NCBI GenBank assembly: GCA_003670925.1
Contig: QWQG01000021.1
Location: forward strand, 1 to 33,870
Reading direction: 5' to 3'
Length of the DNA: 33,870 bases
From: Planctomycetota bacterium
GTDB lineage: Bacteria; Planctomycetota; Planctomycetia; Planctomycetales; Planctomycetaceae
The notes below the pieces were generated by a model, which saw only the letters and a program-made list of their open reading frames with translations, was not told where the DNA came from and did no database searches. Below are positions 22,564-31,322 of the stretch, piece after piece (positions within the stretch are counted from its first letter, which is position 1; each line of letters starts with the position of its first letter). A program made the translations under genes and the position numbers.

Positions 22564-25500
22564 ATGACCTTGCCGAAACAACTTCTGCTATTTTTCGTTG
22601 TCTGCGGATTGGGCTCCGCAGCAAATTGTCAGAGCCTGACTGAGGCACAGTCGGTGGCAAAGATGAAAGTGCCCGAAGGGTTTGTGCTTGAAGTGGTCGC
22701 CGCAGAACCGCTCGTACGGCAACCGGTGGCGATTGATTTTGACGATCGCGGGCGGTTGTGGGTGATTCAATACCTCCAATATCCAAATCCGAACGGATTG
22801 AAACGCGTGTCCGTGGATCGGTTTTCCCGCACGAAGTACGACCGTGTACCGGAGCCACCTCCGCATGGCCCAAGCGGCGACGACCGAATTACGATTCTCG
22901 AAGACACCGATGGCGATGGCCGCATGGACAAGGAACACGATTTCATCAATGGACTTAATCTGGCATCCGGCATGGCATTTGGTCACGACGGAGTGTTTGT
23001 GCTCAACGTACCGTATCTCTTGTTCTACCCGGATCGCAATCGCGATGATATTCCGGACTCAGACCCCGAAGTTCTGCTGACGGGATTCGGCATGGAAGAC
23101 GCGCACAGCGTCGCCAATTCGCTGACGTTCGGACCAGATGGTTGGCTGTATGGATGCCAAGGAAGCACTGTCACCGCCGACATTCGCGGCATCGAATTTC
23201 AGCAGGGGGTCTGGCGCTATCATCCCGGGACGCGCGTCTTCGAGTTATTCTGTGAGGGAGGCGGCAATTCATGGGGACTCGACTTTGATCGCACCGGGCG
23301 TTTACTCTACAGCACCAACTATGGTGGCCACACATTGCTGCACGGAGTCCAAGGCGGCTATTTTGTCAAATCTTTTGGTAAGCACGGCGCGCTGCATAAT
23401 CCCCATGCCTACGGATATCTGGAACATGCGCCACATCAGAACTTTCGCGGCGGACATGTGACCGTTGGCGGGATCGTTTACCAAGGCCATACGTTCCCTG
23501 CATCCTATCGCGACCAGTACATTGCTGGTGATCTGCTGGGCCACGGCGTTTACTGGCACTCGATCAATCCCAGTGGCTCGACCGTCACGACAAATCATAG
23601 CGGCGAATTACTCACCTCGCATGATTCGTGGTTCGCGCCCACCGATGTCACCATGGGCCCCGATGGCGCGATCTATGTCAGCGATTGGCATGATGCACGA
23701 ACGGCTCATCCAGATCCGGACGCCGACTGGGACCGTTCGAATGGTCGCATCTATCGTATTACTCCGGTGGGGGCGCCGCGCGCCGATGCCATCGATCTGA
23801 CAAAGCTGAGTGCCGATGATCTGTTCAAGCTTCATCAGCATCAAAGTCAGTGGTTTGTGCGCAAGGCCAGACAAGAGATTGTAAGACGTTACGGTCGGCA
23901 GAGCCTAAATGCGGCCGACCGCGCGGATGCCAAATCGCTCCACCGTAAGTTTCACGAGACTGTCACAACGGAAACCGATGAGACGGCGTCACTTGAGGGA
24001 CTCTGGTCGCTCAATTTGCTTGGTGGATTTGATGAAACTCTTGCCGCACAATTACTTCACAGTCCGCATCCTGCCGTACGGTCGTGGACTGTTCGTTTGC
24101 TCGGTGACGACCGCACAATCACCACCGAAATGGCAAATCACCTCGATGAATTTGCCGAACAGGAACAGGACGTCAGCGTGCGACAGCAGTTGGCCTGCAG
24201 CGCTGCTAGGTTCCCCGCAAATCAGGCAATGCCCCTGATTAACGCGAACATCAATCGCGATCTTGATGCCGACGATTCGTACCTCCCCTTGCTGTGGTGG
24301 TGGGCGGTTGAACAACACAGTGTCGTGGGACGTGAAGAAGTTCTGAAGCGATTTGTGCGGCCGACATTATGGAACTCCCGCCTAGGCCGTGACGTGCTCC
24401 TGACTCGACTCATTCGCCGATACGCGGCCGAGCGATCTGCGGCGGGACTTGATTCCGTGGTCAGCTTGTTAAAAGCTGCGCCGGATCAAAACGCGCGACG
24501 GCAACTCTGGCCACAGGTCTGGCTTGGTTGGCAGGAACAGACGAGAGATATGCAGACGGATGCGTGGCTGGAACTGGCTCGAAAACATGAGTTCTCGCAG
24601 TTGCTTCTGAGCGACTGGGTAGCCACCTCGGATGACTTGACGCTGCTCCAACTTGGCTGCGGACTGCGGCATATTGCCCCGCTCGCTGCGGTGACCCAGA
24701 CGGCGTTTAATCCTCAGGCAGCACCGGAACGTCGCGTCGCGTTGCTTGGAATCTTAAGTACAGTTGCTCAGCAAGAACTGCTGGCACCGTCGCTTGAGGT
24801 GCTTGCGACTGATCCTGCCGAATCCGTGCGATCCGCAGCGTTGCAGGTCCTCGCTCAATTCGACGATCCGGCTGTGGCGAAAGAACTAATTCGACTCTAC
24901 CAAACGTCGACTTCGAACGGATTGAAGTCCCAGATTTGCGAAATCATTTTGTCACGCGGCTCCTCGGCCAGCGTGTGGCTCGGGGCTGTTGATCGGGGTG
25001 AGATTGTGGCGGCGGCCACGTCGCTCGAGCAGGTGCGTCGAGTCGCCTTGATTGGCGATCCGCAGCTGGATGCCCTGGTCACCAAGCATTGGGGTAAATT
25101 GCAAGGGGCGTCACGCGAAGAAAAACTGGCCGAAGTGCGGCGACTCAATAATGATCTGCGTGCCGCCGGAGGAAACGCGGTTGCCGGTCAGCAGCTCTTT
25201 AAAAAGCATTGTGCAGCCTGTCATCAACTGTTTGGCGAAGGTACGAAAGTTGGCCCTGATCTAACAACCGCCAATCGACAAGATCGAGATTTCCTGCTGA
25301 TCAGTCTTGTTGATCCCAGCAGCGTTATTCGCAAAGAGTTTGTCAGTGTTATCATTCAGACTGCCAGCGGTCGAGTGCTGACAGGACTACCCATCGAACG
25401 CAATGATGCTTCGCTCACGCTTGTGGATGCCAAAGGAGAAAAACAAATGATCACGACTTCCGAGATCGAAGAGCTGCAGGATTCATCCATCTCGCTGATG

Positions 25501-25575
25501 CCCGAAAATTTGTACCTCCAATTTAAGCCTGCAGAACTACGAGATCTGTTTACCTATCTGCAGTCAAAGCAATAA
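22564..25575 (+). CDS. PVC-type beta-propeller/HEAT/cytochrome c dehydrogenase-like protein
   Basis: The 1003-residue exported protein follows the planctomycete 'membrane-bound dehydrogenase' plan. A signal peptide (MTLPKQLLLFFVVCGLGSAANC) is followed by a beta-propeller of about 400 residues starting MKVPEGFVLEVVAAEPLVRQP. Blades include DRGRLWVIQYLQYP, TILEDTDGDGRMD, LTFGPDGWLYGCQG and VTMGPDGAIYVSDWHD. Next are HEAT-like helices (about 500-800, for example PAESVRSAALQVLAQFDDP). The C-terminal heme-binding domain has CAACH (883-887) and GTKVGPDLTTANRQDRDFLL. The propeller resembles sugar/alcohol dehydrogenases; substrate unknown. I chose ATG 22564 for its signal peptide, although its CGGAGA ribosome sequence is very close to it. 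It is the first gene of a run of six. Confidence 0.88.
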   Translation: MTLPKQLLLFFVVCGLGSAANCQSLTEAQSVAKMKVPEGFVLEVVAAEPLVRQPVAIDFDDRGRLWVIQYLQYPNPNGLKRVSVDRFSRTKYDRVPEPPPHGPSGDDRITILEDTDGDGRMDKEHDFINGLNLASGMAFGHDGVFVLNVPYLLFYPDRNRDDIPDSDPEVLLTGFGMEDAHSVANSLTFGPDGWLYGCQGSTVTADIRGIEFQQGVWRYHPGTRVFELFCEGGGNSWGLDFDRTGRLLYSTNYGGHTLLHGVQGGYFVKSFGKHGALHNPHAYGYLEHAPHQNFRGGHVTVGGIVYQGHTFPASYRDQYIAGDLLGHGVYWHSINPSGSTVTTNHSGELLTSHDSWFAPTDVTMGPDGAIYVSDWHDARTAHPDPDADWDRSNGRIYRITPVGAPRADAIDLTKLSADDLFKLHQHQSQWFVRKARQEIVRRYGRQSLNAADRADAKSLHRKFHETVTTETDETASLEGLWSLNLLGGFDETLAAQLLHSPHPAVRSWTVRLLGDDRTITTEMANHLDEFAEQEQDVSVRQQLACSAARFPANQAMPLINANINRDLDADDSYLPLLWWWAVEQHSVVGREEVLKRFVRPTLWNSRLGRDVLLTRLIRRYAAERSAAGLDSVVSLLKAAPDQNARRQLWPQVWLGWQEQTRDMQTDAWLELARKHEFSQLLLSDWVATSDDLTLLQLGCGLRHIAPLAAVTQTAFNPQAAPERRVALLGILSTVAQQELLAPSLEVLATDPAESVRSAALQVLAQFDDPAVAKELIRLYQTSTSNGLKSQICEIILSRGSSASVWLGAVDRGEIVAAATSLEQVRRVALIGDPQLDALVTKHWGKLQGASREEKLAEVRRLNNDLRAAGGNAVAGQQLFKKHCAACHQLFGEGTKVGPDLTTANRQDRDFLLISLVDPSSVIRKEFVSVIIQTASGRVLTGLPIERNDASLTLVDAKGEKQMITTSEIEELQDSSISLMPENLYLQFKPAELRDLFTYLQSKQ

Positions 25576-25660
25576 ACCGGGCTTCTGAATGGCAAAGGTC
25601 GCCGGCACACGGCGACTCTCAATAACTTCACTTTCAAGCTTATCCACCGAGGCGACACGC

Positions 25661-26719
25661 ATGCGAGCTTCTATTATTTTCCTCCTTCTGCTGAGGTTGT
25701 TGACCAAGTCGGTGGGGGCAGATGAACCACAGCCACGAACCTACCAAAACCAGCTTCGGCGAATCGAGAATGCGAAGCCACTGCTGGCGGATTATCCTGA
25801 GTACTTTGAGCCCATTCAGGAAGAGGCACACTTTGAAGCAGCAGCCATCGTCAATGATGAAGGAGCTGATCTGCATGTCCGCGCTTGGCGTTTTTCCTAC
25901 AACGCTCGTGGAATCATTGAGATGCCTAATCATTTGCGGGCCGCCGAGACAGCCGTGATTATGGTCCACCCGTGGGCGATTGATGACGAATGGGGCTGGA
26001 GAAGTCCGCAACCGAACGGAGTTGCCGACTTCTGCACGCCGACAAAAAATGCGGTCGCGGCAACACATACGAAGGAAGTTGTTGATCCGTTTTTGAAGAG
26101 ACTGCGGGGCAAAGCGGCGTGCGTGATGTATAGCCTGCCTGGGCCAGCAGATCCCGTTCGCACCAAGATCTATCGCTCATTCAGCAGGGTGCCGACCGCT
26201 GTCGAACGCGAAGCCGGTGAAAAAGAACTGCGGCAGGTGCTAGCGGACTTTGACTACACCGGTGAGCCGCTACCGGAAACTTTGACGCTTGGAAACGAGA
26301 CACCGGTGATTGACTATTTTAAACAGTTCCCCGGACTTGATTCGGGCGCTCGATTCAATCACGAAGGATTTTGGAATCTTCCGATCCCCGTTTGCACATC
26401 CGTCTCGGTAGACCCACAGGACGTCGTGATCTACGACGCGGAAGGTTATGCGCCGCTCCGAGAATTCCTCAAAAAAAACGGCGTGCGGCATGTGTTGCTC
26501 ACCGGGTATGCTACCGACATGTGTTACTGTCGCACGACGGCCGGTTATGAAAATTTGTCAAAAGACTTCAACGTGTTTCTGGTCGCTGATGCCTCATTGG
26601 CCACATTCCCATCCAACACTTCGCCACGATTTGCCGTCAATGCCGCCATCTCGTTCGCCGCGCTCAATCAATTGATCACGCAGGTTTCTTGGGTGACACT
26701 CGAACCGGAGCAAAAATAA
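25661..26719 (+). CDS. Exported cysteine hydrolase of the isochorismatase fold
   Basis: The 352-residue product starts at an ATG with GAGG 8 bases upstream and has a short Sec signal peptide (MRASIIFLLLLRLLTKSVGA). The C-terminal half carries the isochorismatase-like nucleophile region LLTGYATDMCYCRTTAGY with Cys288, followed by the usual DASLATF and AISFAALNQL segments. The early motif that normally supplies the catalytic Asp (DMQxDF) reads TAVIMVHPWAIDDEWGW, so the Asp is displaced or replaced. Members of this superfamily hydrolyse amides or vinyl ethers (nicotinamide, carbamoyl-sarcosine, isochorismate). The unusual export and altered motif argue for another substrate. Its TAA overlaps the next ATG by one base, so translation is probably coupled with the deacetylase. 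Confidence 0.75.
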   Translation: MRASIIFLLLLRLLTKSVGADEPQPRTYQNQLRRIENAKPLLADYPEYFEPIQEEAHFEAAAIVNDEGADLHVRAWRFSYNARGIIEMPNHLRAAETAVIMVHPWAIDDEWGWRSPQPNGVADFCTPTKNAVAATHTKEVVDPFLKRLRGKAACVMYSLPGPADPVRTKIYRSFSRVPTAVEREAGEKELRQVLADFDYTGEPLPETLTLGNETPVIDYFKQFPGLDSGARFNHEGFWNLPIPVCTSVSVDPQDVVIYDAEGYAPLREFLKKNGVRHVLLTGYATDMCYCRTTAGYENLSKDFNVFLVADASLATFPSNTSPRFAVNAAISFAALNQLITQVSWVTLEPEQK

Positions 26720-27744
26720 TGTCTCATCCCCGGGCTTTCATCAACCGTCGTCGTTGGTTGCAAGCAACAAGCGGCTTATTGCTTGGTGGGGTCAGCCCCT
26801 TCGGGCTTGGTTCCGTGCTCCGCGGAAAATCGAAGACGAATAGTGTAAAAGCGCGGATCGCCATCACGCTAGACTTGGAGATGAGTCGCAATTTTCCTCG
26901 TCGAGAGGACACTCACTGGGACTTCGAAAAGGGAAATCTGAACGAAGCAGCAAAAACGTATTCCGTTGAGGCGGCGCGGCGTGTGAAGCAGCGGGGAGGG
27001 CGCATTCATTTCTTCTGCGTAGGACGCGTGCTTGAACAACCAGACATTGCCTGGCTAAAAGAGATTGCGCAGCAGGGGCACCCGATTGGAAATCATACCT
27101 ATGATCACGTGAACGTCTTAGCGAAGAGCAGCCAAGAATTGCAGTTTCGGTTTCAGCGTTCGCCATGGCTAATTGAGGGCCGCTCTCCGGCTGAAGTCAT
27201 TTACGAAAATATCCGGCTGACCACGTTAGCCTTGAAGCAACGAGCCGAAATTGACAATCGAGGATTTCGTACACCAGGCGGATTCGGCACGGGCCTCAAT
27301 GGACGCGAAGATCTGCAGCAAATGTTGCTGGATCTCGGCTTCACATGGGTGAGCAGTCTGTATCCAGCCCATGACAACACGGCTCCGGAAGTCGAACCCA
27401 CAGAGTCAGTTTATAACAGCCTTATCGCAGCGACCGTCAAAGCTCAGCCATTTGTCTATCCCACCGGTTTGGTAGAGATCCCGATGAGCCCGATTAGCGA
27501 CATTGGGGCTTTTCGGAATGGACAATGGAAGCTGGAATGGTTTCTGGAAGCTGTGCGCCGCGTTGTGGTATGGGCGATCGACAACAAAGCCACGTTCGAT
27601 TTTTTGGCCCATCCATCCTGCCTCGGTGTGGTTGATCCGGAATTCAAAACGCTCGATCTGATCTGCGACCTTGTTCAGGCGGCTGGAGACGCAGCCGAGA
27701 TTGTGGATCTCGATCAGATTGCGGCAGCGTGTACAGTGAAATAA
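26719..27744 (+). CDS. Tat-exported NodB-like polysaccharide deacetylase
   Basis: The 341-residue product begins with a twin-arginine-type signal (NRRRWLQATSGLLLGG), so it is probably exported folded. The NodB-like domain has motif 1 as ITLDLEM (D52, E54) in place of TFDDGP, and the zinc-binding motif HTYDH (H126, H130). RTPGGFG and FDFLAHPSCLG stand where the later active-site motifs belong. The second Asp of motif 1, normally a metal ligand, is Leu53; Glu54 may substitute, as in the TFDVE-type subgroup. Such enzymes remove N- or O-acetyl groups from polysaccharides; the substrate here is unknown. ATG 26719 is chosen because it overlaps the preceding TAA and has GGAG upstream. Confidence 0.82.
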   Translation: MSHPRAFINRRRWLQATSGLLLGGVSPFGLGSVLRGKSKTNSVKARIAITLDLEMSRNFPRREDTHWDFEKGNLNEAAKTYSVEAARRVKQRGGRIHFFCVGRVLEQPDIAWLKEIAQQGHPIGNHTYDHVNVLAKSSQELQFRFQRSPWLIEGRSPAEVIYENIRLTTLALKQRAEIDNRGFRTPGGFGTGLNGREDLQQMLLDLGFTWVSSLYPAHDNTAPEVEPTESVYNSLIAATVKAQPFVYPTGLVEIPMSPISDIGAFRNGQWKLEWFLEAVRRVVVWAIDNKATFDFLAHPSCLGVVDPEFKTLDLICDLVQAAGDAAEIVDLDQIAAACTVK

Positions 27745-27837
27745 TTCGGCGACCACCCAGCCGGAGGCTGCTACTGAATGTTTTAAGTCGATAGCCGGCG
27801 CCTGTGGCTGGCAGGAAAAGTGTCCTAGGGAAACGTC

Positions 27838-30800
27838 ATGAAGATCACCACTTGGAACTGCGTTTTAGCATGTACGATTCTCTGGGGGATGACAACCGTG
27901 GGAAACGCGGACGATGCCTCCGTCCCTTACATCCAGGCGGTAAAGCCAATTTTGAAGTCACGTTGTTATGCGTGTCATGGAGCGTTAAAGCAGGAATCGG
28001 AACTGCGACTCGACACCGGACCATCGATCCTAAAAGGTGGCAACAGTGGACCGGCAGTAGTCGCCGGAATGCCTGATGTCAGTGAGCTGTTGACACGCGT
28101 GACCTCAGCAGATCTCACCACCCGAATGCCACCTGAAGGGGCAGCACTCACCGCTGCAGAAATTGCTCAGATTCGCGAATGGATTGAGCTTGGCGCAAAA
28201 GGTTCAGCTGCTGAGCTACCGGATCTTGAGCCGGGTCAGCATTGGGCATTTCAGCAGCCCGTGCGCCCTAAATTGCCGACACGTGCGAACGGGCAGGTCA
28301 GTAGAAATCCGGTGGATGCGTTTCTCTTTGAAAAACTAGACACTGCAGGCATTGAACCTAGTCCGCGCGCTCACAAGGCTACGTTGCTAAGACGAGTAAC
28401 GTTGGATCTCATTGGCCTGCCGCCAACTCGCGATGAACTGCGTGCTTTCTTGGCTGACGAATCTGAAAATGCTTATGGCGTGGTCGTTGAACGACTTCTG
28501 AATGATGCGCGACATGGCGAACGGTGGGGACGTCACTGGATGGATGTTTGGCGTTACAGCGACTGGTATGGACGGCGTGATGTGAATGACGTTCGCAACA
28601 GTGCCTCGCAATTGTATCGTTGGAGAGATTGGATTGTCAGGTCACTGAATCAGGGCATGGGCTACGACCAGATGGTCCGTGAAATGCTGGCAGCTGATGA
28701 AATTTCACCGGAGGATTACGAGGCTGGCGTGGCCACGGGATATTTGATCCGCAACTATTATTCACTCAACTCTAACGACTGGATGCGGAGTGCGGTGGAG
28801 CATACCGGCAAGGCATTTTTGGGGCTCACATTTAACTGTGCCCATTGTCATGACCACAAATACGACCCGATCACACATACCGATTATTTTCGGATGCGCG
28901 CGTTCTTCGAGCCGCTTTTTGTGCGTCAGGATCGCGTCCCGGGGGAAGCAGATCCGGGCATCTTTCAAGATTATGCTTACTCCGGCACACGTGCGGTGCA
29001 GCGTCTTGGAACCGTGCGGGTGTTCGATAAGAGTGGCGATGCTCCGACTTGGTTTTATACGGGCGGCGATGAACGCAACCGCGTGCAGACGCGAGGTTCC
29101 ATTCCACCAGGTGTTCCCCTATTTCTGGAAAACGCTGCGTTTCGAATCGAGCCCGTGAATCTGCCGCCACGAGCGTGGTATCCCGGCCTTAGACCGGAGA
29201 TCCAAGCCACGATGCTCTCCGCTGCACAAACCGCCCTTAAACATGCCGAGTCGGACCGAGAGTTAGCCGAAACATCTGGTGCCGTAATCCCCGAGGCTCT
29301 GCGTGAGCAGGTTGTAATCGCGGAGCACGAATTCGAGACGGCATTTCATGAGTCTGAGAAGGCTGGAACCACTGGCGCACTTGCGGGCAAGCAGTCACTG
29401 GTACTCGATGCAACGACAGGCCGCAGTATTGTGCAGAACACCTTGCCGCAACTGAAGTCCTTCGATGACGGTGCACGGTTGGCCTTTCGATTGCGGATTC
29501 TGCAGGATGCGCATGTCAACTTTCAGTTCGTTAAGGACAGCGTTCAGGGGTTGACAGCCGGATACGTTGCCTTCGACCGCGGCCGCATTATGGCTTATCT
29601 GCATGGCACGCTAGGGGAGTCGGAGATTGGAAGATATGATTTCCTCGCCGGGCAAAATGATTTCGAAATTTCTGTCGTGCTGCGGCCAGAAATGGATCTT
29701 GGTCAGCTCACAATTATGAGCCGATCGGATAACAGCCTCCTTGTCCAGAATGTGTCCGTGGCCCTCAATGGCTGGAATCCCGTTGGGACATCGAACAAAC
29801 CGCTGAGTTTTGACGCTCGCGTGGGCAGTGTGGCGGTGCTTGATGATTTCCTCTGGTCAGTGCCGCTGGCCGACCAAGCTGCCGCCCATGAGCCGTGGAC
29901 GACGTTGATCAAGGTGGATTTCGAAGCCCCGCTGTATGTGGCTGGTAAGGACGTTGTGGGAATTGATGGCTGGGAAGCTTCGTCATTCCGGGTAAACCCG
30001 GCCACTTCGCTCGTATCTGCCTCAATTGGCAATGCCCAGCTGCAAACGCTGTCGCTGAAACTTCAGACGGCGCGCCGTGCAGTGCGTGGTCCGCAGCTGC
30101 AATTGGAAGCGGCCGAAGCGCGGGTGGTCGCCACCCGTGGAGGCCAGGCGGCGTTGGAAGCACGGATCGCGGCGGATGTTGGCAAGTACGTCAAAAACCT
30201 AGGCAACGACGTGCAATTTTTAATCCAAAGGGCCAGTCAATTGGAACGTGAAGCGGCCTTGCACATAGCGACAGCAGATGTCTTGGCAGCCGAGTTTGCG
30301 ATCGCCGTGGCTGAAGCCAAGGCACCAGAGGATGCGGAACGCGCGACGGAGCTAGCAACAGCGAATGCTGGCCTGACGGCGGCACGCACCGCGCAGGTCA
30401 CTGCCAACGCGGCATTGGCAAACAAGGATCTTTCGACGACCTACGCGCCCTTAACACCATCGTATCCTCAGCAGAGTACCGGTCGCCGAAGGGCGCTTGC
30501 AGAATGGATCACAAGTCGCGACAACCCCCTGACAGCCCGGGTGGCGGTCAACCATCTTTGGACGCGACATTTTCATGCGCCACTGGTGAGCAGCATGTAT
30601 GACTTTGGTCGCAATGGCGGCAAACCCACTCATCCCGAGTTGCTCGACTGGCTAGCAGTCGAGTTAATGGAGTCTGGCTGGGATATGAAACATCTCCATC
30701 GGCTGTTTGTCACGAGCGACGCATATTGTCGTGAATCTAAAACCTCGTTCCATGTCCAGCCACAAGCGGCTGACAATCACTTGTATTGGCGGAGGAATAC

Positions 30801-31320
30801 TTCACGCATGGAATCGGAAGTCGTGCGGGACAGTTTGTTGTACGTTGCTGGTCGTCTAGATCTCACGCAAGGCGGTGTCGAACTAGAAAACAAGGACGCA
30901 CTGACCACCAACCGTCGCAGTCTCTACTATAGCATCTATCCGGAATCTGGCGGCAAGAGTTCGCTAGGCGAACTTTTTGATGCTCCGGATCCGCTGGATT
31001 GTTACCGGCGGGTCAGCAGTATTGTGCCTCAGCAGGCATTGGCCCTCACCAACAGCGACCTGACACATGAGTCGAGCGTCGCGATCGTCAAGGCATGGCA
31101 GGAATCGGAGCAGCAGGCGACCGAGCCGTTTATTGTGGCGATGTTTGAACAGATTCTTTCGCGACTTCCGACGCCTGCGGAAGAACGAGTCTGCCGCGAT
31201 GCGTTAGCGCGGCAACAGACGTTGGCCACAAATCCCGATTCTGGAGCCACCCTGACGGAGTCTCGCGAGAGCCTCGTGCGGATCCTGCTCAATCACAACG
31301 ATTTTTTAACGATTAGATAA
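27838..31320 (+). CDS. PSD1-type cytochrome c protein (DUF1549/DUF1553)
   Basis: The 1160-residue exported protein begins with a signal peptide (to about residue 24, NADD). The planctomycete cytochrome C domain follows: CYACH at 43-47 and TRMPPEGAALTAAEIAQIREWI. Next is the DUF1549 domain (RNPVDAFLFEKLDTAGIEPSP, LDLIGLPPTRDEL, RWGRHWMDVWRYSD), with a second heme-like motif CAHCH (334-338) in FNCAHCHDHKYDPIT. Residues about 520-720 form a beta-rich, LamG-like insert, and about 720-860 an Ala/Glu-rich coiled coil. The C-terminal DUF1553 domain has LTARVAVNHLWTRHFH and LDWLAVELMESGWDMKHLHR. These proteins are very abundant in planctomycetes and always sit beside DUF1501 genes; the pair is thought to act in polymer or redox metabolism but the reaction is not established. 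The DUF1501 gene follows after 2 bases. Confidence 0.9.
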   Translation: MKITTWNCVLACTILWGMTTVGNADDASVPYIQAVKPILKSRCYACHGALKQESELRLDTGPSILKGGNSGPAVVAGMPDVSELLTRVTSADLTTRMPPEGAALTAAEIAQIREWIELGAKGSAAELPDLEPGQHWAFQQPVRPKLPTRANGQVSRNPVDAFLFEKLDTAGIEPSPRAHKATLLRRVTLDLIGLPPTRDELRAFLADESENAYGVVVERLLNDARHGERWGRHWMDVWRYSDWYGRRDVNDVRNSASQLYRWRDWIVRSLNQGMGYDQMVREMLAADEISPEDYEAGVATGYLIRNYYSLNSNDWMRSAVEHTGKAFLGLTFNCAHCHDHKYDPITHTDYFRMRAFFEPLFVRQDRVPGEADPGIFQDYAYSGTRAVQRLGTVRVFDKSGDAPTWFYTGGDERNRVQTRGSIPPGVPLFLENAAFRIEPVNLPPRAWYPGLRPEIQATMLSAAQTALKHAESDRELAETSGAVIPEALREQVVIAEHEFETAFHESEKAGTTGALAGKQSLVLDATTGRSIVQNTLPQLKSFDDGARLAFRLRILQDAHVNFQFVKDSVQGLTAGYVAFDRGRIMAYLHGTLGESEIGRYDFLAGQNDFEISVVLRPEMDLGQLTIMSRSDNSLLVQNVSVALNGWNPVGTSNKPLSFDARVGSVAVLDDFLWSVPLADQAAAHEPWTTLIKVDFEAPLYVAGKDVVGIDGWEASSFRVNPATSLVSASIGNAQLQTLSLKLQTARRAVRGPQLQLEAAEARVVATRGGQAALEARIAADVGKYVKNLGNDVQFLIQRASQLEREAALHIATADVLAAEFAIAVAEAKAPEDAERATELATANAGLTAARTAQVTANAALANKDLSTTYAPLTPSYPQQSTGRRRALAEWITSRDNPLTARVAVNHLWTRHFHAPLVSSMYDFGRNGGKPTHPELLDWLAVELMESGWDMKHLHRLFVTSDAYCRESKTSFHVQPQAADNHLYWRRNTSRMESEVVRDSLLYVAGRLDLTQGGVELENKDALTTNRRSLYYSIYPESGGKSSLGELFDAPDPLDCYRRVSSIVPQQALALTNSDLTHESSVAIVKAWQESEQQATEPFIVAMFEQILSRLPTPAEERVCRDALARQQTLATNPDSGATLTESRESLVRILLNHNDFLTIR

Positions 31321-31322
31321 AA

